DNA of 64,000 bases from positions 160,927 through 224,926 of the forward strand of contig NZ_BSTT01000010.1 in NCBI RefSeq assembly GCF_030269685.1. The letters are read 5' to 3'. The position numbers and the translations under genes were made by a program. Positions 51,078-59,938 of this stretch are shown here, piece by piece. The number at the start of each line of letters is the position of its first letter. The stretch's first letter is position 1. The DNA comes from Actinomycetospora sp. NBRC 106378 (GTDB lineage Bacteria > Actinomycetota > Actinomycetes > Mycobacteriales > Pseudonocardiaceae). The notes under the pieces were generated by a model. The model worked only from the letters and a program-made list of their open reading frames with translations, ran no database searches and was not told the origin of the DNA.

Positions 51078-52874
51078 ATGGTTCCCGACGACCGGTCCTC
51101 CCGGACCGGCGAGCGCGGGCTCGACGGTCCGGCGGCGGACCTGGCGGCCACGCTCGCCGTCTGGGGCGGGGCCGCCTCCGTCGCGCACCTCGCCGCGGTG
51201 TCGGGCCTGCCCGCCGGGTCGATGCTGCGGGCGGTCCGGGAGGCCACCGACGCCGGCGTGCTGATCTGGCGCGACGACGAGCGGCTCGAGTTCGTCCGGG
51301 CGCAGGACCGCGACGAGACGTACGCGGCGATCCCGGCCCCGATGCGTCGACTCCTCAAGGACGCCCACCGGGCGGCCCTCGACAGCGCCGACGCCCTGTC
51401 CCGGGCGGGCACGCTGGCCGCCGCGGGACGGGTGGACGACGCGATCCGGGTCGCCCGCGGGGAGCTCGCCGCCTCCGAGGATCCCGCGGTCCGGGCCCGC
51501 GTCCGGTCGTTCCTGATCTTCACGCTCATCAGCGCCGCCCGCGTGGACGACGCCCGCGCCGAGATCGCCGCGGTCCTCGCGCTCCCGGTGCCGCGCGAGC
51601 AGCGCGACCGGCTCGTCCACCTGTCGACCTGGGTGGACCTCCTGGCGGGTGACGTCCCGGTGCCCCCGGCCGAGCCGGTCGAGGGGAACCCGACGGCGCT
51701 GCTCAACGCGGCCATGGCGTCGTTCCTCCGGGGTCGGACGGTGCGGGCCACCGAGCTCGCGGTCGCGTCCGTGGCCGCCCGCGCGGGGGAGTCGTGGGCG
51801 GACGCAGCGTCGGCGACGGTCTGGCCCGCCTGGTGCCGGCTCCTCGCCGAGGGGCCGGCCGCCGCGGAACGGGAGGCCCGCGACGTGCGCGACCGGGCCG
51901 CCCGCGCCGGGCACCTCTGGCTCGGGCCCTACCACGACTTCGTCGCGGCGCGGGTCCACGTCGTCGGCGGGCGCTGGTCGGACGGCGTGGCCGAGCTGGA
52001 CTCCGGGCTCGACGCCGCGGCCGGGACCGGTACCGGGTGGGTCTCGCTGGCGGTGGCCGGTCGGGCCCGGATGGACCTCGACCGCGGCGACACGACGGCC
52101 GCTGCCGGGGTGCTCGAGCGGGCCGCGGGCGTGCCCGAGCAGTTCGGGCTGCCGGCCGTCGCCCTGACGACCGCCCTGCTCGACGAGGCGCGCGGGGCCC
52201 TCGACACCGCGCTGCGCCGGGCCGACGCCGTCTGGCGGACGGCGCTGCGGGGTGGACGCGTGGCGGCCGTCGCGATGGTCGGTGCCGACGTGGCCCGCCT
52301 CGCCCTGCGGACCGGGCGTCGCGACGTGCTCGACGACCTCGCCGCCGCCCTGCGCGCCGACCCGCCCGACGGGGCGCTCCTGCGACCGGTGGCCGACCTC
52401 GTCGTCGGGCTCGCCGCCGACGACCTGCCCGCGGTCCTCGCCGCTGCCGACGCGCTCGACCGGGCCGGCGACGTCCCCGGCGCGATGGCGGCCCGCGAGG
52501 AGGCCGCCTGCCTGGCCGCCCGCCTCGGCGACGCCGACACGGCCCGAATGGCGGCCGCCCGGGTCCGGGGCACGGCCGACGGGCTGGGGGCCGAGGGGGT
52601 GTCCCGGCGGGTGGCGGGGCGGCTGCGCTCCTCGGGTGTCCGGCTGGGACCGGGTGGCCGGCGCGGACGGCCCCCCGAGGGCTGGGAGGCGCTCACCCCC
52701 ACCGAACGACGCGTGGCCGACCTGATCGCCGACGGCGTCGCCGGGCCGGACATGGCCGCCCGGCTCGCGATCTCGCCGCGCACCGTGCAGACCCACGTCT
52801 CGAACGCCCTGCGCAAGCTCGGCCTGCGGACCCGGGTCGAGCTCGCGACGACGGCGGCCCGCCACCGCGGCTGA
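51078..52874 (+). CDS. LuxR-type regulator lacking the NTPase domain
   Basis: A 598-residue regulator. The C-terminal helix-turn-helix is LTPTERRVADLIADGVAGPDMAARLAISPRTVQTHVSNALRKLGLRTRVEL. The rest is helical TPR-like repeats, and the first 90 residues resemble the winged-helix piece that follows the ATPase in LAL (large ATP-binding LuxR) regulators. No P-loop is present, and the upstream DNA codes for the SRPBCC protein, so the ATPase is missing and not merely unseen. Target genes unknown. Confidence 0.82.
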   Translation: MVPDDRSSRTGERGLDGPAADLAATLAVWGGAASVAHLAAVSGLPAGSMLRAVREATDAGVLIWRDDERLEFVRAQDRDETYAAIPAPMRRLLKDAHRAALDSADALSRAGTLAAAGRVDDAIRVARGELAASEDPAVRARVRSFLIFTLISAARVDDARAEIAAVLALPVPREQRDRLVHLSTWVDLLAGDVPVPPAEPVEGNPTALLNAAMASFLRGRTVRATELAVASVAARAGESWADAASATVWPAWCRLLAEGPAAAEREARDVRDRAARAGHLWLGPYHDFVAARVHVVGGRWSDGVAELDSGLDAAAGTGTGWVSLAVAGRARMDLDRGDTTAAAGVLERAAGVPEQFGLPAVALTTALLDEARGALDTALRRADAVWRTALRGGRVAAVAMVGADVARLALRTGRRDVLDDLAAALRADPPDGALLRPVADLVVGLAADDLPAVLAAADALDRAGDVPGAMAAREEAACLAARLGDADTARMAAARVRGTADGLGAEGVSRRVAGRLRSSGVRLGPGGRRGRPPEGWEALTPTERRVADLIADGVAGPDMAARLAISPRTVQTHVSNALRKLGLRTRVELATTAARHRG

Positions 52875-52963
52875 GGGGCCTCCTCGTCTACGTCAGGAGA
52901 CGGATGTTCTGACGGCGCATCTCGGTCACGCTGGGTGTCGAGTACACCGGCGAAAGGGTGGCC

Positions 52964-53506
52964 ATGTCGTTCTTCCTCTTCATGTGGATCGTCCTGCTCG
53001 GCGGTCTGGCACTGCACGTGACCTTCGACCGCTCCCCGCTGCGGCGGACGGGTGCCCGGGTTCTCGAGCTGACCGCGCTCTGGTTCGTCGTGGTCGGCCT
53101 CGGGGTGAACGGCGTGCTGGCCGGCCTCGTCCACCTGGGCCCGGGTGCCCCGGCGGCCGCGGAGAGCATCGGCTGGTCGCCGTCACCGTTCCAGTGGGAG
53201 AACGGCGGCTCGGACCTCGCGGTGGGCCTCGCCGGGCTGGCCGTCGCACGGCGCCGGTTCCGCGGCGGCTGGATGAGCGCGGTCATCGCGGTCGCGTTCG
53301 TGCAGCTCTGGCTCGACGGCATCCAGCACGTCACGCAGTGGCTGCTGCACGGCAACACCGCCCCCGACAACGTCGGCGCGATCCCGACCTGCTTCCTGGT
53401 CCCCGCGATCGCCGCGGTCACCACCTGGGCCGCGCGCCGCGCCGCGGCCCGCCGCACCGCCCCCGGCGCCCACGAGAGCGCCGCGCCCACCCACGTCGCG
53501 GCCTGA
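52964..53506 (+). CDS. Integral membrane protein, unknown
   Basis: A 180-residue protein with about four membrane helices (SFFLFMWIVLLGGLALHV, ALWFVVVGLGVNGVLAGLVH, SDLAVGLAGLAVA, and MSAVIAVAFVQLWLDGIQH). His and Asp residues in the helices (GVNGVLAGLVHLG, LDGIQHVTQW) may be functional. ATG at 52964 follows AAAGG. It is followed by another membrane-protein gene. No family recognised. Confidence 0.72.
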   Translation: MSFFLFMWIVLLGGLALHVTFDRSPLRRTGARVLELTALWFVVVGLGVNGVLAGLVHLGPGAPAAAESIGWSPSPFQWENGGSDLAVGLAGLAVARRRFRGGWMSAVIAVAFVQLWLDGIQHVTQWLLHGNTAPDNVGAIPTCFLVPAIAAVTTWAARRAAARRTAPGAHESAAPTHVAA

Positions 53507-53537
53507 GCCGCACCCGCGAACCCCGTCAGGAGTCGAG

Positions 53538-54029
53538 ATGCCCGCGTCCTCCCTGGTGATCATCCTCGCGATGGTCGGATACGCCGTCTACCGCCAGTCC
53601 CAGCGCCACGAGGTGGTGGGCTCGTCCCGCTTCAAGCTCGCGATCATCTACGGGATCGTCGGCATCGCCATCGGGGGCTACCACGTGCCCGCGAACGGCC
53701 TCGCGTGGCTGTTCCTCGGCCTCTCGATCGCGCTGTCGGTGGTCGTGGGCCTGGCCCGCGGCCGCTACACGCGGATCTGGCCCGAGGGCGGCCGGGTGTT
53801 CGCGCAGGGCACCGCGCTGACCATCGGGCTGTTCCTCGGCATGGTCGTGGTCAAGTTCGGGCTCGGCACGGTCGCGTACTTCGCCGGGATCAACGACTCC
53901 GGGGGGATCGGCGAGGTGCTGCTCATGATCGCGGTCATGATCGCGTTCCAGGCCGAGCTCGTGTGGCGGCGGGCGCAGCCGCTGGGCGCCCGGGAGTCCT
54001 CGAAGGACGTCGTCGGGGTCGCCCGTTAG
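53538..54029 (+). CDS. Membrane protein, CcdC/DUF1453-like, putative
   Basis: A 163-residue protein with four hydrophobic helices and short charged loops (ILAMVGYAVYRQSQRHEVVGSSRFKL, then LAWLFLGLSIALSVVVGLARGRYTRIWPEGG). The helix-RxQ-helix opening resembles CcdC/DUF1453 proteins, though this is by eye. ATG after CAGGAG. Ends 9 bases before the exonuclease gene, which has its own -10-like box. Confidence 0.6.
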   Translation: MPASSLVIILAMVGYAVYRQSQRHEVVGSSRFKLAIIYGIVGIAIGGYHVPANGLAWLFLGLSIALSVVVGLARGRYTRIWPEGGRVFAQGTALTIGLFLGMVVVKFGLGTVAYFAGINDSGGIGEVLLMIAVMIAFQAELVWRRAQPLGARESSKDVVGVAR

Positions 54030-54032
54030 CGT
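54027..54032 (+). promoter_or_regulatory. Candidate leaderless -10 box of xth (TAGCGT)
   Basis: TAGCGT followed by GGGGGC and the GTG of the exonuclease gene. It overlaps the stop codon of the gene before it. Confidence 0.4.
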
Positions 54033-54038
54033 GGGGGC

Positions 54039-54899
54039 GTGCGAGTGGCGACCTGGAACGTGAACTCCGCGAAGGCCCGCGAGCCGCGCCTGCTGGGCTG
54101 GCTCGACGAGCGCGCGCCCGACGTCGTGTGCCTGCAGGAGACCAAGCTCTCCGACGAGGCGTTCGACGAGACCTTCGGGGCCCCGCTGGCCGAGCGGGGG
54201 TACCAGGTCGCCCACCACGGCGAGGGCCGGTGGAACGGGGTGGCCCTGCTGTCGCGGGTCGGCCTCGACGACGTGGTGAACGGGCTGCCGGGCGCCCCGG
54301 GCTACCCGCACCAGGAGGCCCGCGCCGTCACCGCGACGTGCGGCGACCTGCGCGTGACCAGCGTGTACGTCCCCAACGGCCGCACCGTGGACGACCCGCA
54401 CTACGCCTACAAGCTCGCATGGCTCGGCGTGCTGCGGGACATGGTGCAGGCGGGCGACCCCGACTCCACGATCGTCGCCGGCGACTTCAACATCGCCCCG
54501 GCCGACCTCGACGTCTACTCCGTCGAGGTCTTCGCCGAGTCGACCCACGTGACGCCGCCGGAGCGCGACGCGCTGGCCGCGATCGAGAAGACCGGCCTGC
54601 ACGACGTCATCCGCGACCGGTGGGTCGACGTCCCCGCCTTCACGTACTGGGACTACCGCGGCGGCGCCTTCCACCAGGACCGCGGCATGCGGATCGACCT
54701 GGTCCTCGCGGGCGCCCCGATCGCCGAGCGCCGTCAGGCCGCGTGGGTCGACCGGCAGGCCCGGAAGGGCACCGGGCCGTCCGACCACGCGCCCGTGATC
54801 GTCGATCTCGACACCGCTCCCGACGGTGACATCGGTCCCGTCGTCCCCCCGCCCTCGCTCGGCGCCAAGAAGGGCGCCCCGCGCCGCAGGAAGGCCTGA
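54039..54899 (+). CDS. xth: Exodeoxyribonuclease III
   Basis: A 286-residue AP endonuclease/3'-5' exonuclease for base-excision repair. Metal and catalytic residues are all visible: N7 in ATWNVNS, E34 in CLQETK, the Asp/Asn pair in AGDFNIAP and the terminal His in SDHAPV. The last 25 residues are a basic tail. GTG start, 10 bases after the previous gene. It converges on the DUF3516 helicase across a hairpin repeat. Confidence 0.95.
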   Translation: MRVATWNVNSAKAREPRLLGWLDERAPDVVCLQETKLSDEAFDETFGAPLAERGYQVAHHGEGRWNGVALLSRVGLDDVVNGLPGAPGYPHQEARAVTATCGDLRVTSVYVPNGRTVDDPHYAYKLAWLGVLRDMVQAGDPDSTIVAGDFNIAPADLDVYSVEVFAESTHVTPPERDALAAIEKTGLHDVIRDRWVDVPAFTYWDYRGGAFHQDRGMRIDLVLAGAPIAERRQAAWVDRQARKGTGPSDHAPVIVDLDTAPDGDIGPVVPPPSLGAKKGAPRRRKA

Positions 54900-54906
54900 T
54901 CTGATC

Positions 54907-54956
54907 GAGCGAACGGCACTCTCGTGCGGATAGAAGCTGCGAACGTGCCGCTCGTT
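54907..54956. repeat. Dispersed hairpin repeat, copy 2
   Basis: Imperfect inverted repeat related to 25512-25566: the left arm reads GCGAACGGCACTCTCG, the loop GATAGAAGCT and the right arm GAACGTGCCGCTCGTTC. Like copy 1 it lies between two converging genes and touches the helicase stop. The two copies are clearly the same element. Confidence 0.75.
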
Positions 54957-57487
54957 CAGCCGGCGGGGGTCTCGAACGGCCCCACGTGCGTCACGTGCAC
55001 GACCGCCGAGCCGACCTCGTCGGAGGCGTCCAGGTCGACCGTGGCGGTGATGCCCCAGTCGTGGTCGCCCTCGGGGTCGTCGAAGACCTGGCGGACCTCC
55101 CACGTGCGGCCCCGGTCCACGACCCGGAACAGGGCCGGGCCGCGGGCGTCGGGCCCGGCGCCCAGGGTCGGGTACTCGTCGAAGTAGTCGAGCATCGCCT
55201 GCGACCAGGTGTCGAGCGACGGGCCCTCGTCGCCGGAGAGCTCGGCGAGGTCGCCCGGCACGCGGCGGGCGAACAGCTCGACGCGGCGGAACATCTCGTT
55301 GCGCACCAGCACCCGGAACGCCCGCTCGTTGCGGGTGACCGGCGGCGGGCCCTGGTCGATCGGCGCGGCGTCGGTGCCGGCCGCGTCGAGCTCGGTCGGG
55401 TTCGACAGCGTCTCCCACTCGTCGAGCAGCGACGAGTCGGTCTGGCGGACCAGCTCGCCGAGCCAGGCGATGAGGTCGTCGAGGTCGTCGGTGCCGGCCG
55501 ACTCCGGGATCGTCTGGCGCAACGCCCGGTAGGCGTCGGTGAGGTAGCGCAGGACGAGGCCCTCGGAGCGGGCGATCTTGTAGTGCGAGACGAACTCGAC
55601 GAACGTCATCGCGCGCTCGTAGAGGTCCCGGACGACGGCCTTCGGGGACAGCTCGGCGTCGCCGACCCACGGGTGGCCCTTGCGGTAGGTCTCGAAGGCG
55701 GGCTCGAGCAGCTCGGCGAGCGGCTTCGGCCAGGTGATCTCCTCGAGGCGCTCCATCCGCACCTCGTACTCGAGCCCCTCGGCCTTCATGGCGCCGACGG
55801 CCTCGCCCCGGGCGGCGTTCTCCTGGGCGCGCAGGATCTGCTTCGGGTCGTCGAGGGTCGACTCGACGACGGAGACGAGGTCGAGCGAGTAGGTCGGCGA
55901 CTCGTCGTCGAGCAGCTCGAACGCCGCCAGCGCGAACGGCGAGAGCGGCTGGTTGAGGGCGAAGTCGACCTGGAGGTCGTCGACGAGCGCGACCGTCCGT
56001 CCGGCGGCGTCGGGGGTCTTCAGCACCTCGATGACGTCGGCCTCGAGGAGTCCGCGGAAGAGCTGGATCGCGCGCAGGATCAGCTTGCGCTGGGTGGCGC
56101 GGTCGGCGTGGTTGTCCTCGAGCAGGTGGCGCATCGCCGGGAAGTACGGGCCGGGGCGCTGCGCGACCTGCAGCAGCATCGCCGTCGTCACCCGCATCTG
56201 GCTCGTGAGCTGCTCGGGCTGGGCCTCGACGAGCTTCTCCATCGTGCGTTCGGACCACGACACGAACCCCTCGGGCGCCTTCACCCGCACGACGCGCCGT
56301 TGCTTCTTGACGTCGTCGCCGGCCTTCGCGAGACGCTTCGCGTTCTCCACCTCGTGCTCGGGGGCCTGGACGACGACGAAGCCCGCCGTGTCGTAGCCCG
56401 CCCGCCCGGCCCGGCCCGCGACCTGGTGGAACTCGCGGGCGCGCAGGTGGCGCACCCGCTGGCCGTCGAACTTGGTGAGCGCGGTGAAGAGCACGGTGCG
56501 GATCGGGATGTTGATCCCGACGCCGAGGGTGTCGGTCCCGCAGATGAGCTTGAGCAGTCCGGCCTGGGCGAGGGTCTCCACCAGCCGGCGGTACTTGGGC
56601 AGCATCCCGGCGTGGTGGACGCCGATGCCGTGGCGGACGAGCCGGGACAGGGTGCGGCCGAACCCGGCGGTGAAGCGGAACGAGCCGATGAGCTCGGCGA
56701 TCTGCTCCTTCTCGGCCTTGGTGGAGACGTTGAGGCTCATCAGCGCCTGCGCCTGCTCGATCGCCGCGGCCTGCGTGGTGTGCACGATGTAGACCGGGGC
56801 CTGCTTCCCGGTGATCAGCTCGGAGATCGTCTCGTGCAGCGGGGTGGTCGACCAGCGGAAGCTCAGGGGGACCGGGCGCTCGGTGTTCGTGACGACCGCG
56901 GTCTCGCGGCCGGTGCGCCGCGTCAGGTCCTCCTGGAAGAAGGACACGTCGCCGAGGGTCGCGCTCATGAGCAGGAACTGGCACTGCGGCAGCTCGACGA
57001 TCGGCACCTGCCACGCCCACCCGCGGTCGGGGTCGGCGTAGAAGTGGAACTCGTCCATGACGACCTGGCCGATGTCGGCCGCGGCCCCCTCGCGCAGCGC
57101 CCAGTTCGCGAGCACCTCGGCCGTGCAGCAGATGACCGGCGCCTCGGGGTTCACGGCGGCGTCGCCGGTGAGCATCCCGACGTTCGCGTAGCCGAGCTGC
57201 GCACCGAGGGAGAAGAACTTCTCGCTGACCAGGGCCTTGATCGGCGCGGTGTAGACGGTGCGCTCGCCGCGGGACATCGCGGCCACGTGGGCTCCGAGCG
57301 CGATGAGCGACTTCCCCGAGCCGGTCGGCGTCGACACGATGACGTTGGCGCCGGTGACGAGCTCGATGAGCGCCTCGGCCTGCGCCGGGTACAGCTCCAG
57401 CCCGCGCTCGGCCGCCCAGGCGGAGAACCCCTCGAAGAGGTCGTCGGGGTCGGCGCCGGGCGTGGGAAGCAGGGACGGAGCGCTCAT
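54956..57487 (-). CDS. DEAD/DEAH-box helicase with DUF3516
   Basis: An 843-residue SF2 helicase of the Ski2-like group. Walker A is STPTGSGKS, motif II is VVMDEFHFY (DEFH rather than DEVH), motif III is MSATLGDV, and motif VI is FHQVAGRAGRAGYD. The C-terminal 400 residues match DUF3516, a helical and winged domain known mainly from actinobacteria. ATG at 57487 follows GGAGGG. Likely RNA or nucleic-acid unwinding in the cytoplasm; the substrate is not known. Confidence 0.9.
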   Translation of the reverse strand: MSAPSLLPTPGADPDDLFEGFSAWAAERGLELYPAQAEALIELVTGANVIVSTPTGSGKSLIALGAHVAAMSRGERTVYTAPIKALVSEKFFSLGAQLGYANVGMLTGDAAVNPEAPVICCTAEVLANWALREGAAADIGQVVMDEFHFYADPDRGWAWQVPIVELPQCQFLLMSATLGDVSFFQEDLTRRTGRETAVVTNTERPVPLSFRWSTTPLHETISELITGKQAPVYIVHTTQAAAIEQAQALMSLNVSTKAEKEQIAELIGSFRFTAGFGRTLSRLVRHGIGVHHAGMLPKYRRLVETLAQAGLLKLICGTDTLGVGINIPIRTVLFTALTKFDGQRVRHLRAREFHQVAGRAGRAGYDTAGFVVVQAPEHEVENAKRLAKAGDDVKKQRRVVRVKAPEGFVSWSERTMEKLVEAQPEQLTSQMRVTTAMLLQVAQRPGPYFPAMRHLLEDNHADRATQRKLILRAIQLFRGLLEADVIEVLKTPDAAGRTVALVDDLQVDFALNQPLSPFALAAFELLDDESPTYSLDLVSVVESTLDDPKQILRAQENAARGEAVGAMKAEGLEYEVRMERLEEITWPKPLAELLEPAFETYRKGHPWVGDAELSPKAVVRDLYERAMTFVEFVSHYKIARSEGLVLRYLTDAYRALRQTIPESAGTDDLDDLIAWLGELVRQTDSSLLDEWETLSNPTELDAAGTDAAPIDQGPPPVTRNERAFRVLVRNEMFRRVELFARRVPGDLAELSGDEGPSLDTWSQAMLDYFDEYPTLGAGPDARGPALFRVVDRGRTWEVRQVFDDPEGDHDWGITATVDLDASDEVGSAVVHVTHVGPFETPAG

Positions 57488-57522
57488 CGCCCTCCATTGT
57501 CCCCGTCGACGACCGTGACGGT

Positions 57523-57528
57523 TAGCGT
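57523..57528 (+). promoter_or_regulatory. Candidate leaderless -10 box (TAGCGT)
   Basis: TAGCGT 8 bases before the GTG of the RCK protein gene. Confidence 0.4.
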
Positions 57529-57536
57529 GGGCAGGC

Positions 57537-58019
57537 GTGGACGTCGAGGTGACCAGACTGCCGGGGATCGGCACGAAGCAGGAGTTCGTCACGGGTGACG
57601 GGCGCCGGGTCGGGGTGCTCACCCACCGCGACGGGCACCGGGAGCTGCTGCTCGCGGCCCGGGACGACCCGGACTCGTGCGCGGCCACCGTCCCGATGAC
57701 CGAGACCGAGTGCAACGCGCTCGGCACGCTGCTCGGCGCGCCGAACCTCGTCGCCAAGCTGCAGGACCAGCAGCGCGAGGTCGAGGGCGTCAACACGGCC
57801 CAGTTCCCGATCGCCTCGGGGTCGCCCTACGTGGGCCGCCCGCTCGGCGACACCGCGATGCGCACCCGCGCGGGCACCTCCATCGTCGCCGTGGTCCGCG
57901 ACCACGTCGTCTCCCCGTCGCCCCGCCCGGACTTCGTGTTCGCGGCCGGGGACCTGGTGGTGATCGTCGGGACCGGCGAGGGCCTGAAGCAGGCGGCGGA
58001 GATCCTCGAGGCCGGCTGA
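57537..58019 (+). CDS. RCK_C (TrkA-C) regulatory subunit, KhtT-like
   Basis: A 160-residue cytosolic protein. The N-terminal half is a small beta domain, and the C-terminal half an RCK_C domain with RTRAGTSIVAVVRDHVVSPSPRPDFVFAAGDLVVIVGT. This is the layout of KhtT, the nucleotide-binding regulator of a K+/H+ antiporter. GTG start. The antiporter gene starts directly after its stop codon. Confidence 0.87.
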   Translation: MDVEVTRLPGIGTKQEFVTGDGRRVGVLTHRDGHRELLLAARDDPDSCAATVPMTETECNALGTLLGAPNLVAKLQDQQREVEGVNTAQFPIASGSPYVGRPLGDTAMRTRAGTSIVAVVRDHVVSPSPRPDFVFAAGDLVVIVGTGEGLKQAAEILEAG

Positions 58020-59192
58020 GTGGAGACCGCGCTCGCCCTCGAGGAGCTCGGCGCCCTCTTCTTCGGGCTCGGCGTCCTCGGCCGGCTCGCGGGTCGGATC
58101 GGGATCTCGCCGATCCCGCTCTACCTGCTCGGCGGGCTCGCCTTCGGCCAGGGCGGCCTGCTGCCGCTCGCGGGCATCGGGGGGTTCACCGAACTCGCGA
58201 GCGAGGTCGGCGTCGTCCTGCTGCTGCTCCTGCTCGGCCTGGAGTACTCGGCCTCCGACCTCGTGGGCGGGCTGAAGCGGTCGTGGCTGGCCGGGATCGT
58301 CGACATGGTCCTCAACGGGACGCCGGGTGCGGTCGCCGCGCTGCTGCTCGGCTGGGGACCCGTCGGCGCCCTCGCGATGGCCGGCGTCACGTGGGTGTCG
58401 TCCTCCGGGATCATCGCGAAGGTCCTCTCCGACCTCGGCCGCCTCGGCAACCGCGAGACGCCCGCCGTCCTCTCCGTGCTGGTCATGGAGGACCTCGCGA
58501 TGGCCCTCTACCTGCCGATCACGACGGCGGTCCTGGCCTCGCTCGGGTTCCTCGCGGGGCTGCGGACGGTCGGGATCGCGCTGGTCCTGCTGGTCGTGGT
58601 GCTGGTGGTGGCTCTGCGGTTCGGCGGCGCGGTGTCGGCGGTCGTCGACTCGCCCACCTCCGAGGTCTTCCTGCTGCGGGTCATCGGCGTCGCGCTGCTC
58701 GTCGCCGGGGTCGCCTCGCAGCTGCAGGTCTCGGCCGGGGTCGGGGCGTTCCTGCTCGGGATCGCGATCAGCGAGGACACCGCGGAGAACGCGACGCGGG
58801 TGCTGAGCCCCCTGCGTGACCTGTTCGCGGCCGTGTTCTTCGTCGTGTTCGGGCTCAACACCGACCCGCGGGAGATCCCGGCCGTCATCCCGGTCGCGCT
58901 GGCGCTCGCGGTGGTGACGACGCTGACGAAGATCGGCGCGGGCTGGTTCGCCGCGCAGCAGGCCGGCGTGGGGTCGCTCGGGCGGTGGCGGGCGGGTGCG
59001 GCGCTGGTCGCGCGCGGCGAGTTCTCGATCGTGATCGCCGGTCTGGCGCTGGGCTCGGCGGCGATCGACCCCGAGTTCGCGCCGCTCGCCACGACCTACG
59101 TGCTCCTCATGGCCGTCCTCGGTCCGGTGCTCGCGCGGGTGGTCGTCCCGGTGCACGGTGCGCTCTCCGGACGACGACGGGCGGCCGCGTGA
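58020..59192 (+). CDS. CPA2 cation:proton antiporter, KhtU-like
   Basis: A 390-residue membrane transporter with about 12 helices. It has the CPA2 pattern: YLLGGLAFGQGGLLPL, then VVLLLLLLGLEYS and VLVMEDLAMALYLPITTAVLASLGF with the ED pair, and ARGEFSIVIAGLALGS. The start codon touches the stop of the RCK gene, so the two form a K+/H+ antiporter unit that exports potassium. No separate RCK_N is visible in the protein. Confidence 0.9.
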   Translation: METALALEELGALFFGLGVLGRLAGRIGISPIPLYLLGGLAFGQGGLLPLAGIGGFTELASEVGVVLLLLLLGLEYSASDLVGGLKRSWLAGIVDMVLNGTPGAVAALLLGWGPVGALAMAGVTWVSSSGIIAKVLSDLGRLGNRETPAVLSVLVMEDLAMALYLPITTAVLASLGFLAGLRTVGIALVLLVVVLVVALRFGGAVSAVVDSPTSEVFLLRVIGVALLVAGVASQLQVSAGVGAFLLGIAISEDTAENATRVLSPLRDLFAAVFFVVFGLNTDPREIPAVIPVALALAVVTTLTKIGAGWFAAQQAGVGSLGRWRAGAALVARGEFSIVIAGLALGSAAIDPEFAPLATTYVLLMAVLGPVLARVVVPVHGALSGRRRAAA

Positions 59193-59213
59193 CGGAGTGG
59201 GTACACGCGCCGC

Positions 59214-59606
59214 ATGACCTTGACGTCGTCCTCGTCCACCCCCAGGGCTCCCTGGCTCCCGCGCGTGCTCGGCGCCGCGACCGCCGCCTACTCCGTCGCG
59301 ATCATCGCGAAGCCCGAGCTGTTCGCCCGCCCGACGAAGCTCGCGAAGGACGGGGAGTCGCTCTCGCGCGGCACCGCGATCGGCATCCGGGCCCTCGGCG
59401 GCCGTGACCTGGCCTCGGGCCTGGCGATGGCGTTCGCGCCGGACCAGCAGGCGCTGCGGACGGCGACGGCGGTCCGGGTGGGCTCGGACGTCGTCGACCT
59501 GGTGCTGCTCGGCACGACCCTGCCCGACCGGGAGGCGCGGACGAAGGCGGTCGCGGTGGCGGGCGCCTGGGGCGCGCTGTGCGCCCTGGGCTGGTGGCTG
59601 GCCTGA
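59214..59606 (+). CDS. DUF4267-like membrane protein, putative
   Basis: A 130-residue protein with about four hydrophobic helices and the segment SLSRGTAIGIRALGGRDLASGLAMAFAP, followed by RVGSDVVDLVLLG, which resembles DUF4267 membrane proteins. ATG start; a TACACG box lies 6 bases upstream. It is 21 bases after the antiporter gene. Function unknown. Confidence 0.68.
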   Translation: MTLTSSSSTPRAPWLPRVLGAATAAYSVAIIAKPELFARPTKLAKDGESLSRGTAIGIRALGGRDLASGLAMAFAPDQQALRTATAVRVGSDVVDLVLLGTTLPDREARTKAVAVAGAWGALCALGWWLA

Positions 59607-59616
59607 GCCGACCGGC

Positions 59617-59856
59617 TCAGGCCGACTCGGCGTCGGCGGGCTCCGGCACCGGCTCGACCCGCAGGTGGTAGACACCGGCACCGTCGGTGAGCGGATGGAG
59701 GTCGTAGTGGTGCACGACCTTCGGACCGTCGTGGAGGTGGGTGTGGGTCACCGTCGGGAGCGGGGCGCCGTGTCGGGCCTCGCGGACCTCGACCCGGCCG
59801 TCGAGGGGGCCGCCGAGGTAGAGCAGGACGGCGTCGGAGTCGGTGCCTTCGGCCAT
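59617..59856 (-). CDS. Small hypothetical protein
   Basis: A 79-residue acidic protein. The first part (AVLLYLGGPLDGRVEVREARHGAPLPTV) and a His-rich middle (THTHLHDGPKVVHHYDLH) are notable; the latter could bind a metal. The ATG follows GAGGAGG. Its tail ends 10 bases from the convergent gene. No family recognised. Confidence 0.62.
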   Translation of the reverse strand: MAEGTDSDAVLLYLGGPLDGRVEVREARHGAPLPTVTHTHLHDGPKVVHHYDLHPLTDGAGVYHLRVEPVPEPADAESA

Positions 59857-59938
59857 GGTCTGCCTCCTCGGGATGTCGCGGTTCCGCAACAGGGTAGGTG
59901 GGCATGGGGCCCGGCGCTGCGTCCGTCCGGGGCAATGT

